DNA of 64,000 nt, taken from assembly GCA_024449915.1 (NCBI GenBank), contig JAMZAV010001289.1:62001-126000 (forward strand). The letters are read 5' to 3'. The DNA is from Sweltsa coloradensis. Lineage: Eukaryota; Arthropoda; Insecta; Plecoptera; Chloroperlidae. Shown one piece after another: positions 1-10,036 of this stretch. Position 1 is the stretch's first letter; each line of letters begins with the position of its first letter. The position numbers and the translations under genes were made by a program. Below the pieces are notes generated by a model, which was given only the letters and a program-made list of their open reading frames with translations, was not told the origin of the DNA and did not search any database.

Positions 1-2
1 TT

Positions 3-836
3 TCCGCCGTTCTAAACGGTCTTCTATCTCATTACGGCATAAACCTCGAAACGGAACGGCTCCCCAACGAGGTAGCTAGTCCGCAAACTACTCCAGACGG
101 GTACTTTCGTCTCCACGAATCCAAGGACAATCATGTTTTCCATTCATCCAGAGAGGAGTTGCACAAATCTCCATACAAGCATGTCAATTCTTCGCAAAAT
201 AGTCCTTCGTACCAGACCAACTGCGAGACTCCACACAAGCTAGTGCACTACGACACAAATTATGTAGTGGGTTCCAAAGAGAATTCATACCATAATCCTT
301 CTCAAAATAGCCCAAGTTACTCGAACCACAGTCCTTACCATGACGTTAATGGCTATGGGAGTTCTCGTTCGTCTTGTAATATACCCCAAAGTTCTATGTC
401 CCCTTATTCTGAATATCATGTAAATAACAACCCATTTAAAAATAAGTTGCAAGATTGTATTAGCACAAACTGCAGTTATGACGGACATTATGTGAGCCCT
501 CCCTCGGTCTCAAGCGCAGTTTACAACGATACTCGTTACAGTGAGTCTGGCCAGTTGAGTACAAATTCTAACTGTGCGTTTTCAAACTCGTGTAGTAGCA
601 ATCCTTGCGAAAATCCCACGTATGAATTCAAAAGCTTGAGGGGTGGCCAAGATTGTGTTTATCAACAACGTTTGAAAAGTGATGCACAACAAAATGACAG
701 CGGCCCGTCGGACTGTAGTTATGCCACAAGTTACAACAATGATTCTGTTGATCAGGGAAATACTTATATTAAAAGCGAAGGTTCTGAAGATCTGTCAGAC
801 GATGGAGATGATTTCAATTGGGATCGGCTTTTATAA
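3..836 (+). CDS. 3' terminal coding exon of a Ser/Asn/Tyr-rich putative transcriptional regulator
   Basis: The frame is open from the left edge of the window to a TAA at 834-836, so this is the 3' end of a longer gene whose start and upstream exons lie outside. No in-frame ATG precedes residue ~50, and a splice acceptor inside the first bases cannot be excluded. The ~277 residues are low-complexity: rich in Ser, Asn, Tyr and Gln, with repeated short motifs such as SPSY and SPY. The tail is acidic, with a sumoylation-like IKSE (psi-K-x-E), then SEDLSDDGDD, and ends FNWDRLL. An acidic patch ending in a bulky hydrophobic/Trp motif is typical of transactivation segments of metazoan transcription factors; a forkhead-type factor is one possibility, but I do not recognise the gene. 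Base composition and codon use are clearly richer in GC than the downstream flank, supporting real coding sequence. No canonical AATAAA is seen in the 300 bp after the stop. Confidence 0.75.
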   Translation, partial: SAVLNGLLSHYGINLETERLPNEVASPQTTPDGYFRLHESKDNHVFHSSREELHKSPYKHVNSSQNSPSYQTNCETPHKLVHYDTNYVVGSKENSYHNPSQNSPSYSNHSPYHDVNGYGSSRSSCNIPQSSMSPYSEYHVNNNPFKNKLQDCISTNCSYDGHYVSPPSVSSAVYNDTRYSESGQLSTNSNCAFSNSCSSNPCENPTYEFKSLRGGQDCVYQQRLKSDAQQNDSGPSDCSYATSYNNDSVDQGNTYIKSEGSEDLSDDGDDFNWDRLL

Positions 837-1149
837 CGAAACTTACGTACCTAGGTTAGGAGTTGATTGTTGGCTGGATTTTGGTCAAATATTAGATCTC
901 TTGATATATTGTTGTTTACTTAAATCTATCTAAGCTCACTTTTTTCTTTACATATATTACATTGTCTTGATACACCTATGTGTGCAGGCCATTAGTATTA
1001 TTTATTTTAATACCTACTTAAATCAAACATAAATGCACTATTTTTACTGTAGGTCTCCTCTGTTGTTAACACGCTAGAATTTCCAATGATATTTCCAATG
1101 ATATTGTTAGCTTAGCCAGAGTAATGGCCTCATTGCTACGCATTGACAA

Positions 1150-1150
<1 letters not shown>
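837..1150 (+). other. Probable 3' UTR / intergenic flank
   Basis: AT-rich sequence after the stop codon with no open frame, no canonical polyadenylation signal and no recognisable repeat. A short direct duplication (TTTCCAATGATA twice) lies near 1080-1100. Confidence 0.4.

Positions 1151-1204
<54 letters not shown>
1151..1204 (+). repeat. (ATT)n microsatellite
   Basis: About 18 uninterrupted ATT units directly to the left of the pogo-like element at 1211. A second ATT array (2230-2291) lies just beyond its right end, so the element sits between two ATT-rich blocks. Confidence 0.95.
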
Positions 1205-1206
<2 letters not shown>

Positions 1207-1412
1207 GGTACAGTAAGACCTCAATTATCCGAGGTGGATGAGACCGAGCTATGCTCGGTTAACGAAAAATTTGGATGATAAGGACTTTCTTGTTTAACTC
1301 CTCCCAGCAGGACCCTATAGTACCTATATGAAAGTGATATCTCAAGTGTATAAATTGTGAAATACCATTAAAAGAACATATAAACAGCCTCTTAGTGATG
1401 ACATCGGCTGCT

Positions 1413-1530
1413 GACTGCTTTGTTGGTAGAATGAATGTGTGGTCTTGTTGTCTTATATCTCATAACATAAAGGACTGCTTTGCTGATAGAATGAATGAGT
1501 GGACTCATTATCTTATCTCGTAACGTAAAC
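1413..1530. repeat. 60-bp tandem duplication inside the pogo-like MITE
   Basis: Two head-to-tail units of about 60 bp begin GACTGCTTTG at 1413 and 1473 and share AGAATGAATG and a CTTATATCTC/CTTATCTC stretch. They have diverged by several substitutions. Confidence 0.8.
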
Positions 1531-1596
1531 AAAACAACTCTGGGAGAGTTAATTGGCTTCGAAGCCAATTGACTGCCGAGTGAGGTGATAAGGTGA

Positions 1597-1693
1597 TACA
1601 TAGTTCATGGCTTGGGAGGAGGGGAGGAGGGTGACCGTTATCTCCGCGTACATAGTTCATGGCTTGGGAGGAGGGTGACCGTTATCTCCGCGT
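1597..1693. repeat. ~50-bp tandem duplication inside the pogo-like MITE
   Basis: Units begin TACATAGTTCATGGCTTGGG at 1597 and 1649 and both end in TTATCTCCGCG. The first carries an extra GGGGAGGA block, so the two copies differ by one internal G-rich expansion. Confidence 0.85.
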
Positions 1694-2229
1694 CTGTCAT
1701 TGACTGGATGTCCCGATGCAATGTTTATTTCTTCATAATCATAGCCAGCCTCTATCATGTCGTCTTCAAGGCCATATTTTGTCTCTCTCTCTCCCTCCCT
1801 CCCTCTCTTCTCTCTCTCTCTCTTAACAGGCTTAACAGGCCTTAATCCCGCCATCAATAAAGACGATAATCTCTCTCTCTCTCTCTCTCGTCCGCCGTCT
1901 TCTAGCAAGGTCGCGGCGGAAAGCACTCACAAAGACAGTGGCTCAACTTTCTCTGGCACCCTACCCTCGACCCCCGCCCCAAACCCCCCTTACAACTTAC
2001 GCGCTGTGCAATTCTTACGACCACACATCATTATAGTAAACAGCATACTGCATGACATTCAGCTGTAAAGAACATAATATTTTGGCCTAATTAAAAAAAG
2101 GAAATGGCGCTTGAAACCAGCTCGGATAACACGGAATCTCGGTTAATCGGAGCTCGGATGAACGAGGTCTTACTGTATTATTATTATTACAATTATTTTA
2201 TTGGATGTATTTCATACAAACTTACAAAC

Positions 2230-2230
2230 A

Positions 2231-2291
<61 letters not shown>
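2230..2291 (+). repeat. (ATT)n microsatellite
   Basis: About 20 TTA/ATT units. The sequence following it (2292-2420), read on the minus strand, ends in AATAAATAATAAA-type A/T runs and then this array, resembling the simple-repeat 3' tail of a non-LTR retroelement. The assignment is uncertain. Confidence 0.9.
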
Positions 2292-2292
<1 letters not shown>

Positions 2293-2639
2293 TCTAGTAT
2301 TTTTTATTTTTTATTATTTATTGACCCACAATTAGTAGGAAGGTTGGCAGAAAAGGGCCGAATGCTCCAAGCACAAGGTGTCTGCCAGCCTCTACACAAC
2401 GAATTATGAGAATAAACCAACACTAGTATTACATGTATAGGTAGGCTACCTATCTAAGTACCTATCATAACGAACTAACATACCTAATATCAACAATTAA
2501 TAATACAGTCAAAAGTCATTAGAATACAACAAATGTTATTAGCCTACTACGAAATTATCGTTGTACCGAAAAGTTTTGGTGGTCCCGCACGATTTCCTAT
2601 GTTTGTAATGTTAAACAAGAGTCATTATAACAAAAAGTC
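2292..2639. other. Unassigned AT-rich sequence
   Basis: No open frame or TIR. The part up to ~2420 may be the 3' end of a minus-strand retroelement ending in the adjacent ATT array; beyond that I see nothing identifiable. Confidence 0.3.
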
Positions 2640-2647
2640 GTTTTAAT

Positions 2648-3043
2648 TAGTGCTGTGCTATGACATATCATTCAATTATCGATATCACACGAAAAATGTT
2701 GATATAATATTGATGTACCTACCGAAATGTATTTGTTTGTAAAAAAAATAAAAATAGGCCTATTTTTTAATTTTTTTTTTTAAATAAAAAAATTATTAAA
2801 ATAGTGGGTCTATTTTTCATAATTTGTGGCTAAATAAAGTAGATCAAGTATCACCATAAACCTATTTAATGATTTTTACGATCTGACAACCGCATTTTGT
2901 GACCCGGCACCTCCACCAAAATTACGAAATTTAGCATTTTTTTTGTAAATTTTGATATTTTGATATGAAATCAAATATCGATATTGAAAATATTTCCACT
3001 TATCGATATCGTATTCAAATATTGATTTTTTTGCTCAGCCCTA
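2648..3043. mobile_element. hAT-type MITE, 396 bp, 8-bp TSD
   Basis: Both ends read TAGNGCTGNGC inward (left TAGTGCTGTGC, right complement TAGGGCTGAGC). The element is flanked by a perfect 8-bp direct repeat GTTTTAAT at 2640-2647 and 3044-3051, the TSD length of hAT elements. ATCGATATC-type motifs lie just inside both ends. The interior is very AT-rich and non-coding. Confidence 0.88.
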
Positions 3044-3177
3044 GTTTTAATGAAAATATCATTTCAACAAACAAACCTTGTCAATCATGACTAAGTAATT
3101 ATAAACTATTATCAAACATTTTTTAACAAAATTTGCCTCCTGAATTGTGGATTTAATGGAAATTGTAGCCGCTCAAT

Positions 3178-4072
3178 TAGGGATGACAACGATTAAGGTT
3201 TTAGTTAACCGTTTAACCGATTGCAAAAACCGGTTTTTAATCGCTTAGTTTAAAAAAAGCGCTTTAAATCATGAATTACGAGGGCGAGCGCTCTAGCGGG
3301 CCAACTACTGGGAGCACGCAGTAGAATCTGGGTCTAGCGTCTCGCTTTGCTCCGCCTACCGCCGGTGCTCATTGTCATCACAACCAAACAGCTGGGTTAG
3401 GCTCTTGCAAACTCTAGGCCTAGTGTGCAGACAAAGAAACTGGTTGATAAGATAACGTTGTGTGTGTTTATCTTTCGATGAGTCCACGGAAACTCACCGG
3501 AGGAATGTTGGTGAAGGTCGTTGTGCACTTTGTTTGCCCTAAAACTCCAACTAACTAACTAATTAACTAATTAAAACAAAGTAATGTAGGCCTAATCAAA
3601 CAACTGAATTTGCGAAATTTTTTTTCTCCGGGAGGAACGAGTGCAAGTGTTACGAACAGCATTCATGGAATGCGTCCACTTACTCCACTAGATTAGGGTT
3701 TTAGGTGTTCTACGTGATGAAGAAATTTTTATAAATATCTAGTAAATAGGGTCATTAGACGTGACAGTGATAAAAACATTCAAGCAGAGCAAGAGTGCGA
3801 TGCGCATAGCCTCTCCGCCGGCGCCAGGCAAGCTGACGTCACGTGGTTGCCAGCTGAGAAACAGTGCCGCCACTCCATACCCCCCTCCACTCTAGTGCAA
3901 CATAGCGACCAGTAGCGGCGACTGGTGTCCTGGCCGGCGGGGTGGGTGACAGAGGGCGGCAAATATAAATTACTACAATAGCCACATTAGATTGTGGTTT
4001 AAATAATCGGTTATTGCCCGCGTAACCGGCTACAAAAATTAACCGGTAAACGATTAATCGTCGTCATCCCTA
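3178..4072. mobile_element. hAT-type non-autonomous element, 895 bp, 8-bp TSD
   Basis: Ends read TAGGGATGAC(A/G)ACGATTA inward, with ACCGGTT-type subterminal motifs on both sides. The perfect 8-bp TSD is CGCTCAAT at 3170-3177 and 4073-4080. The interior has a GC-richer block (3280-3420 and 3790-3960) and a 60-codon minus-strand open frame (3780-3962) that resembles no transposase I know. I regard it as a non-autonomous hAT element. Confidence 0.9.
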
Positions 4073-4080
4073 CGCTCAAT

Positions 4081-5340
4081 ACCTGTTTTTCCACTCGCAA
4101 TTAATTTCACAGGACAGACAATACGTCACTACACATCATCATTTCCCCACCCACTCCTGCGCATGGCCAGCCGTCGTGATTGTCTTGTAAACAATGCTGT
4201 CTACCCTCATCTTTTGCAGCGTCTTTGTGAAGGTCGTTCTCAGAAGTCTTGGCTCTTTGAAGTTTGATTTCTTTGGATTACCGATCTAAATTATCAAATG
4301 TTTTTACTTTTTAAGTCCATCATCCATCAAATCATCAATCAAATCAAAGCTCTCGTGAAAGACGTCGCTAGCATGGAAAAACCCTGTTTTGAGCAAATAG
4401 AAGGAACAAAAGGATGCACTTGTAAAAGGTCCACAGTCCGCGACGGTATGCAAGAAAGTATAGGCCTAATTTTTATTCTATTATCAATTATCGATTAACA
4501 TTAAAAATATCGATGTACGATTGCACATGCGCGATTATCGATATTAAAATTCATATCGAACGGCAACTCTACTTAAGTGGCATGTAAACTACGAAAAAAA
4601 CTTTGGGAAATCTGTCATCGAGAATCAACTAATTATAGAGCCTCATTTGGTTTTCAGACCAAACCTTCACACCACAAGCAATTTGCCAATTATTATACCT
4701 TATGAGACTTAGAAATAATAAGATACAAGTTGTACTTGAAAATTAAGGTGGTGGCGTTACTCATGACTTTATTTTTTAGTTAATGCTACAGTGCGGGATC
4801 CCTACCTACTTGACAAAACAATAAGTAGGCTACACAAGAAATACTTGATAGAACAATAAGGAATACACCAGCTTTGCATTGGGTGGGGCCCATCTGATCT
4901 TTTGCTCCCAATTCCTATTCCTAAATATTTGAACCCAAAAAGACACATTTTGGGGCAGATTGAAAAAATTTGTAGCTCCTAAACAGACTAATTTTGTAAG
5001 TAATAAATTTAAATGTGCCTAATAATTGAGCTTCTGTTTAGGGATGACATCGATTCCAAAAAATTGGAATCGATTCCCAAGAAAACACTTTAATTGTATG
5101 CACAGTTATTTTGGTCCTGAGCCTAAGCCTACGTAAACAATGTGTGAGCTGGTTTTCGTCACCTAGGCCTACTGGCACCTTCCTCTACTTCTCTATTGTT
5201 TCAACCTTCACTCAAAACACTAAGATGGCTGAACAAGTACGAACATAGATATAAACCTCTTCATTGCAACCCATTTTGCCTAATAACTGTAATTTCATCA
5301 CCCTGACCATTTCCAGACGCCATTATTATCTCCACTTGTT
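4081..5340. other. Unassigned intergenic sequence with ATCGAT-rich termini
   Basis: No gene found. A stretch rich in ATCGATAT motifs at 4478-4575 looks like the end of a hAT-type element, but I could not pair it with a second end. At 5040 a TAGGGATGAC terminus like that of the 3178 element is followed by an 11-bp perfect hairpin (ATCGATTCCAA / TTGGAATCGAT, 4-nt loop, 5049-5074), again without a visible partner end. Confidence 0.4.
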
Positions 5341-6034
5341 GCTGGATGAGCGTAGCGAGCGAAGCGATGATTCCATTCTACAACACTGGAGAAAAAAATC
5401 AAGGATGTTTTTTTTTCTTTCTTTCTTTTTTTGTATTTTTGTGTTTGTGAACACGATTCCGGCTAAACCGATACTCCAATTGTGATGAAATTTTCTAGAG
5501 ACAACTGCCATGTTTTTGAGCACAATCAAAATATTATTTCTTATGAAAATCGCAATTTTACTGCTTTATTCGATTGTAATGATTTTTTCAGAACCTTAAT
5601 TTTATGAATTAAGATATTCGTGTGAAATTTGAGTGTAATCGAAAAATTATTTTTTATGAAAATCGAAATTTAACGTTTTTTTTTTTTTTTTTTACAATTC
5701 TTTGACTTATAACACCTACATGCTTTATCCTATTGTAATGATTTTTTCACAGAACCTTAATTTTATAAATTAATATATTCGTGTTAAATTTGCAATCGAA
5801 TAATTATTTCTTATGAAAATTGCAATTTTACGATTTTTTTCTTTTTTCAAAATTACGAATAATTAAAAAATGTAAGTTAAGTTTTCATTTAATTTAAATT
5901 AATTTAAAAAAAAATCGACTTAGTAATGATTTTTCACAGAACAACAGAAAATCCGCATAACACATGGCAGCTCAATGCACCAATTACGCTCATCCAACAA
6001 TGCGCCTGAAAAAGCGTTTGCGAAGCTTCCTAGT
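5341..6034 (+). mobile_element. HINE-like element, family A, plus orientation
   Basis: The 5' end is TGGATGAGCGTAGCGAGCGA, followed by ACTGGAGAAAAAAATC, a TTTC microsatellite, TTTTTGTGTTTG and CGATTCCGGCTAAACCGATA. Then come partial ~161-bp cores containing CACAGAACCTTAATTTTAT. The 3' end has ACGCTCATCCAA, the inverted copy of the 5' start, then CAACGC/AACGC pairing with GCGTTTG, and finishes CTTCCTAGT at 6034. This matches the short inverted repeat + microsatellite + tandem core + terminal hairpin layout of Helentron-associated (HINE, pearl, DINE-1-like) elements. It has no coding capacity. Confidence 0.72.
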
Positions 6035-6351
6035 TCTATCAATTTGCACTTCTAATATTGACAAACAGAGCCATTTGTGGTCAAACTAGAAAACTAGAAG
6101 AAGGTTGAACAGCTTGCTCACAGAGTGCAGCACAGTTTATAAACAACTTTTTACAATCCATTATACCCATCAGTAACAACAAGCGCACGCGTTTTGAAAC
6201 AACCTCAGAACAAGAATACTCGACGGCCGCACAGAAAAGGTTAATAATAATAATTCATATTATGATATTGACCGCATTGTTATTAAATTATTGACGCTTT
6301 TTATTGAATTTTATTACACAGTTTTCCAGAATCTACTGTTACTTATTTATT
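6035..6351. other. Unassigned gap between two HINE-like elements
   Basis: AT-rich, with no gene, TIR or tandem repeat recognised. Confidence 0.3.
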
Positions 6352-7031
6352 ACTAGGAAACGCTCAGTTGGACGCGTTGATAAGCGAGCACGTGCTATAG
6401 CTAGACCCACATTGCAATTTTTTAAAATTTGCGACGTTCACTGTCCACGGGGCCATGTTTCCAATATTATTTATTATTGGCAAGGTAGGCCTATTTGGGT
6501 AAACCTTTGCTTTGCGAATAAAATCCACCACCATCTAGAGGACCTTGACATCATTTCTTTGGGAAAACTATTTGAACTATTTGGTAACAAATAATAAAGT
6601 GCTTCCTCGATAGTATTTTGATTATTTCTAGGTGGCAGTGCATAGTGCGAACCTCGTACAACTTTTCGTTGCCATGGTAACGTTACTTTTGTTATAATGT
6701 AATTTCCAGCTACACTACTTATCGGATCAAAATAAAATTAACATATTCGTGACCGGACGGACATTCTAAATGATTTGGCCACCTCAGATTTTGTCGCCGT
6801 TTAGTTTGAAAAAAAAACTTTCGATTAACTTTAATGTAACTTTTTAACTTTTTGAACGATTTTGCCACAAAACTAATGGCATTCAATCGGGAACAAAGCT
6901 TGCGGATGGTCAAAATTTCAACTCGATCCGAGCCTCCGTTCGAACATTATGGCGAGACATACAAACAAACAAAAAAAAAAAAAAAACAGTGACTATTTTT
7001 TCCGGCAGAGTCAAATGGAAACGCTCGCTTA

Positions 7032-7032
<1 letters not shown>
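6352..7032 (-). mobile_element. HINE-like element, family B, minus orientation
   Basis: Read on the minus strand it starts TTAAGCGAGCG near 7032, has TTTTATTTGAC/TTTGACTCTGCCGG, an A/T microsatellite and TTTGTTTGTATGTCTCGCC, then ATAATGTTCGAACGGAGG. It ends GCTCGCTTATCAACGCG, a GCGTT arm and TTTCCTAGT at 6352. The start TTAAGCGAGC is repeated inverted before the 3' hairpin (AACGC/GCGTT, 10-nt loop). The interior shares no sequence with family A, yet the end design and final CCTAGT are the same. A longer copy with two cores is at 48732-49749. Confidence 0.7.
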
Positions 7033-7202
<170 letters not shown>

Positions 7203-7671
7203 AATACAATGAGGCTTTCTCTGGAGTTGTTTAATTAATCACCATTCATCATGATTAATTTTTATTCACAAGCACCCTCAGAAACAACAATTTTTTTAAA
7301 AATTGCTCATCAAAATAATTATTGTGTAGGCCTATTTGAATTAGATCACTATTGTAGGCCTAAGTCCTATGCTAAATTTAAATGATCTCAATGCCAATAG
7401 CAAGCCAATAACCTACCTGAAAAAGTTTGGAAAGCCAATTTGCTAAAGCATCTCACATGCAACATTTTGATCGGACATTTTTGTGAATAGGGCAATGCCA
7501 AGCTGGTTCACCTCGATTCTCCGCCAGGATCTTATGATCAGGGATTGACCACAGGACTCTTTACATTTTGGTTCCAGTGGAACTTACACATGGCGGTGAC
7601 CAAACGTCGACCGTCCTGCACTCTGGGGGGAAATCTGTCATCCAAAATTGTTGTAAAAATTCCTATTTTAT
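7203..7671. other. Unassigned sequence
   Basis: No gene recognised. The open frame 7545-7817 runs into the hAT terminus and is not supported as coding. Confidence 0.3.
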
Positions 7672-7677
7672 CAACAT

Positions 7678-8944
7678 CAGGGCTTCCACTGAGGCGACTA
7701 TGCGACTATTTTGCAACTATCTTTAGCAAGGTCCCTTTTTGGAGACTATTTGCGACTTTTTTCGGCAAATTGAGTAAAAATGCGACTAGTTTTACTTTTA
7801 GCAGTGTTGTTGCATAGAGGTAGAGAAAAATGGTGATATCGAATTTCGCGAATTTTCTTAGATGTCCATTTTATTGCCTAAAATGTAATATTGTCGACGA
7901 ATGACGTCATTTAGAGAGGGAAAAAACACATTTTAAAAACGCAAATTTCTCGTGTATAGCGCGAAATAACGAACGAAATTGTATCAAACTGGTCTAAACG
8001 CGAATTAACTCGCGAAATTGAACCTTTTAGTGTACAAAATGTAGGGGGATGGTGGAGGTGCCGGTCCAGACCGAATCACGGGCTTCACGAAAATAGACCA
8101 CCAAAATAACGGCGCGTATCATGGACTTTGCGGAAGTAGTCCACCAAAATAATGGTGCATACAAATATTTATTTTTTGTTGTGAATCGATTCTGACTAGA
8201 TACTTGGTTCACAATGATCGATTCTAACTTTCTGGAATTGGTGTTATCCGTATCTTTAGGGTCTCTTTTTTTTATTTTTTATTAACGATGTTGAGAATTG
8301 TTTTGGATATTGCGAAAAACGCGAAATTTGGTTTTCTTAAACGAAATTAGGGTTTTTATATCACCATTTCTCATTACCTCTGTGCATTGAACATATATCA
8401 GGCCTATTTCATATGAAAGTGCCAACATTCCAACATTTCCCGTTTTGGAGTTGGTTTCTATTTTAGGAGAATTGAAGTGCGGATTTTAGACTTCCTTTCA
8501 ATTGTTTATTCTTTATTAAATAATTAATTGTTTAGGTTATTCTTATTCATGATTTGAAGTAATGTAGTAGTACAAAAGATTCATTTGCCTTGTTATATTT
8601 AGGGCCTATTTTTAATTATCAATGTTATCGCCAGTACTATTTATAACTCCATGGTTATATTATTTAAGACTTTATAATAAACCAAGAGCCAATGTATAAG
8701 GAAAAGATAGTTCAGTGCGTTATTTTCCCATTAGACATAGACATTATAGTAATAATGAAAATTTCAATTTGTAACTTCCAGCACATTTCAGGCGAGATTT
8801 ATTTTAAGAGACTACTATTTGCAACTGTTTTATGGACTAAATGCGACTTTTTTGTGGATTCAAGGCGACGATTTGGAGACTATTTTGAAGATTTTAGGAG
8901 ACTAATGCAACTATATTTAGGTAAGACTTGCAGTGGAAGCCCTG
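7678..8944. mobile_element. hAT-like element, 1267 bp, with a nested insertion
   Basis: TIRs read CAGGGCTTCCACTG inward at both ends (7678 and 8944), a hAT-style CAGGG...start. The direct repeat CAACAT flanks it (7672-7677 and 8945-8950). Both subterminal regions are rich in GCGACT/GGAGACTATTT motifs. The interior is non-coding and is interrupted by another element at 7816-8382. Confidence 0.82.
7816..8382. mobile_element. Small TIR element nested in the hAT-like element
   Basis: Ends read AGAGGTA...AAATGGTGATAT inward (left 7816; right complement CAGAGGTAATGAGAAATGGTG). TGCAT flanks both sides (7811-7815, 8383-8387). The interior is rich in CGCGAAAT/GCGAAATT. It is younger than the host element it splits. 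The superfamily is not assigned. Confidence 0.75.
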
Positions 8945-8950
8945 CAACAT

Positions 8951-9097
8951 AAAAACAACTTTGGTCATCTCCCGATTGTTCTGCGCTCTGGTGGGAGATT
9001 AGTTCGACTATTGCCCTATCACTATCTGTATCTAAACTACAGCTTCAATTTTAGAAGACTGTGGTTTACTTTTGCTGTCAATTTGACAGTAGTCCTA
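8951..9097. other. Short unassigned spacer
   Basis: Nothing recognised. Confidence 0.3.
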
Positions 9098-10036
9098 TAG
9101 GGAGAGCGGGATACAGTGGTGGGCATTTGTGTAAAGTATTTAATATTTCCAAAAGTGTTTTTTTTTTATAACATACTCTCACTATGAGGAAACAATATCA
9201 GTCTTACATTTTCACTTATTTTAGAAAACAATGCCGAAATAAAATAAAGTACACACTTGCGTAAAACCCACCACTGTACCCCGATAGCGGGGTACAGTGG
9301 TGAACAGAGTGGGGAACAGTGGTGAATGACACAATAAGCACAGCAGTTAAGGTTGTTATAGACAACTTAATTATTCTAACTCCAAATCATATGGCATTTG
9401 ATCTTTTCCAAAAAGGAGTTTGAGGGTTCTCTTGTTTTGTCCTTTTGTAATGAGATCGGTCAGTTTCATGACAACGTTGTCACGCTCAATGTAGGAAACG
9501 TCCTTGTCATCGCACACAAAAGTAAACTGGGATTAGTCAGGAGTCAGGACAATTTCTGACTTTCTTTTCTGGTTTTCAACCATCTGTAAAGAAAGTCATA
9601 ACACAATGAACAATATTTGTTCATTGTGCTATGAATTTAACCTCATATTTGAATCATGTATTTGGTTCACCACTGTTCACCAAAGCAGATGGAGACCTTT
9701 GTCTTCATAAAGGTTTGTTCTGAATCAAAACTGTAAAAAGGAAAGTTGCTCAATATGTCACATAAACATTAAACTAGATAATAAAAATATCACAAAGGAC
9801 AACTACAGGCTATATTCAAAAAAAAAATCAAACTCTCTTTCGAACACGATTTCATGTAAAAAAACAACATCGTCATTCTATCAAATCCACAGCGTTCTTG
9901 AGCTCAACCTGATGTTCTATTACAACTGTGTGTTGGTAACAACTTTGAAGAAAAAAATGGTTCCAAATTTGAATTCACATAGATTTTAAAGCCAATTAAC
10001 CACTGTACCCCATCCGCCACTGTACCCCGCTCTCCT
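9098..10036. mobile_element. DNA element with GAGAGCGGG...TACAGTGG termini
   Basis: The left end is GGGAGAGCGGGATACAGTGG and the complement of the right end is AGGAGAGCGGGGTACAGTGG. The CACTGTACCCC/GGGGTACAGTGG motif recurs internally, including a perfect 12-bp hairpin at 9271-9300. No transposase frame is seen. The TSD is not clear (TA or CTA at most), so the superfamily is left open. Confidence 0.68.

Larger units (their letters stand above)
1211..2175. mobile_element. Pogo/Tigger-like non-autonomous DNA transposon (MITE)
   Basis: Terminal inverted repeats (TIRs) start CAGTAAGACCTC at both ends: left 1211, right end reading GAGGTCTTACTG to 2175. TA dinucleotides flank both ends (1209-1210 and 2176-2177), the TSD of Tc1/mariner/pogo elements. 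Pogo-group TIRs classically read CAGT...ACCTCG...ATCCG, which this resembles, including ATCCGAG further in. The 965-bp interior has no transposase frame. It contains two tandem duplications and T/C-rich tracts (about 1780-1890). It is therefore a non-autonomous passenger of a pogo-type transposase encoded elsewhere. Confidence 0.85.

Noticed and set aside
2104..2409. 101-codon open frame with a Tyr run
   Set aside because: It spans the pogo-like TIR and an ATT array; there is no coding signal outside the repeat.
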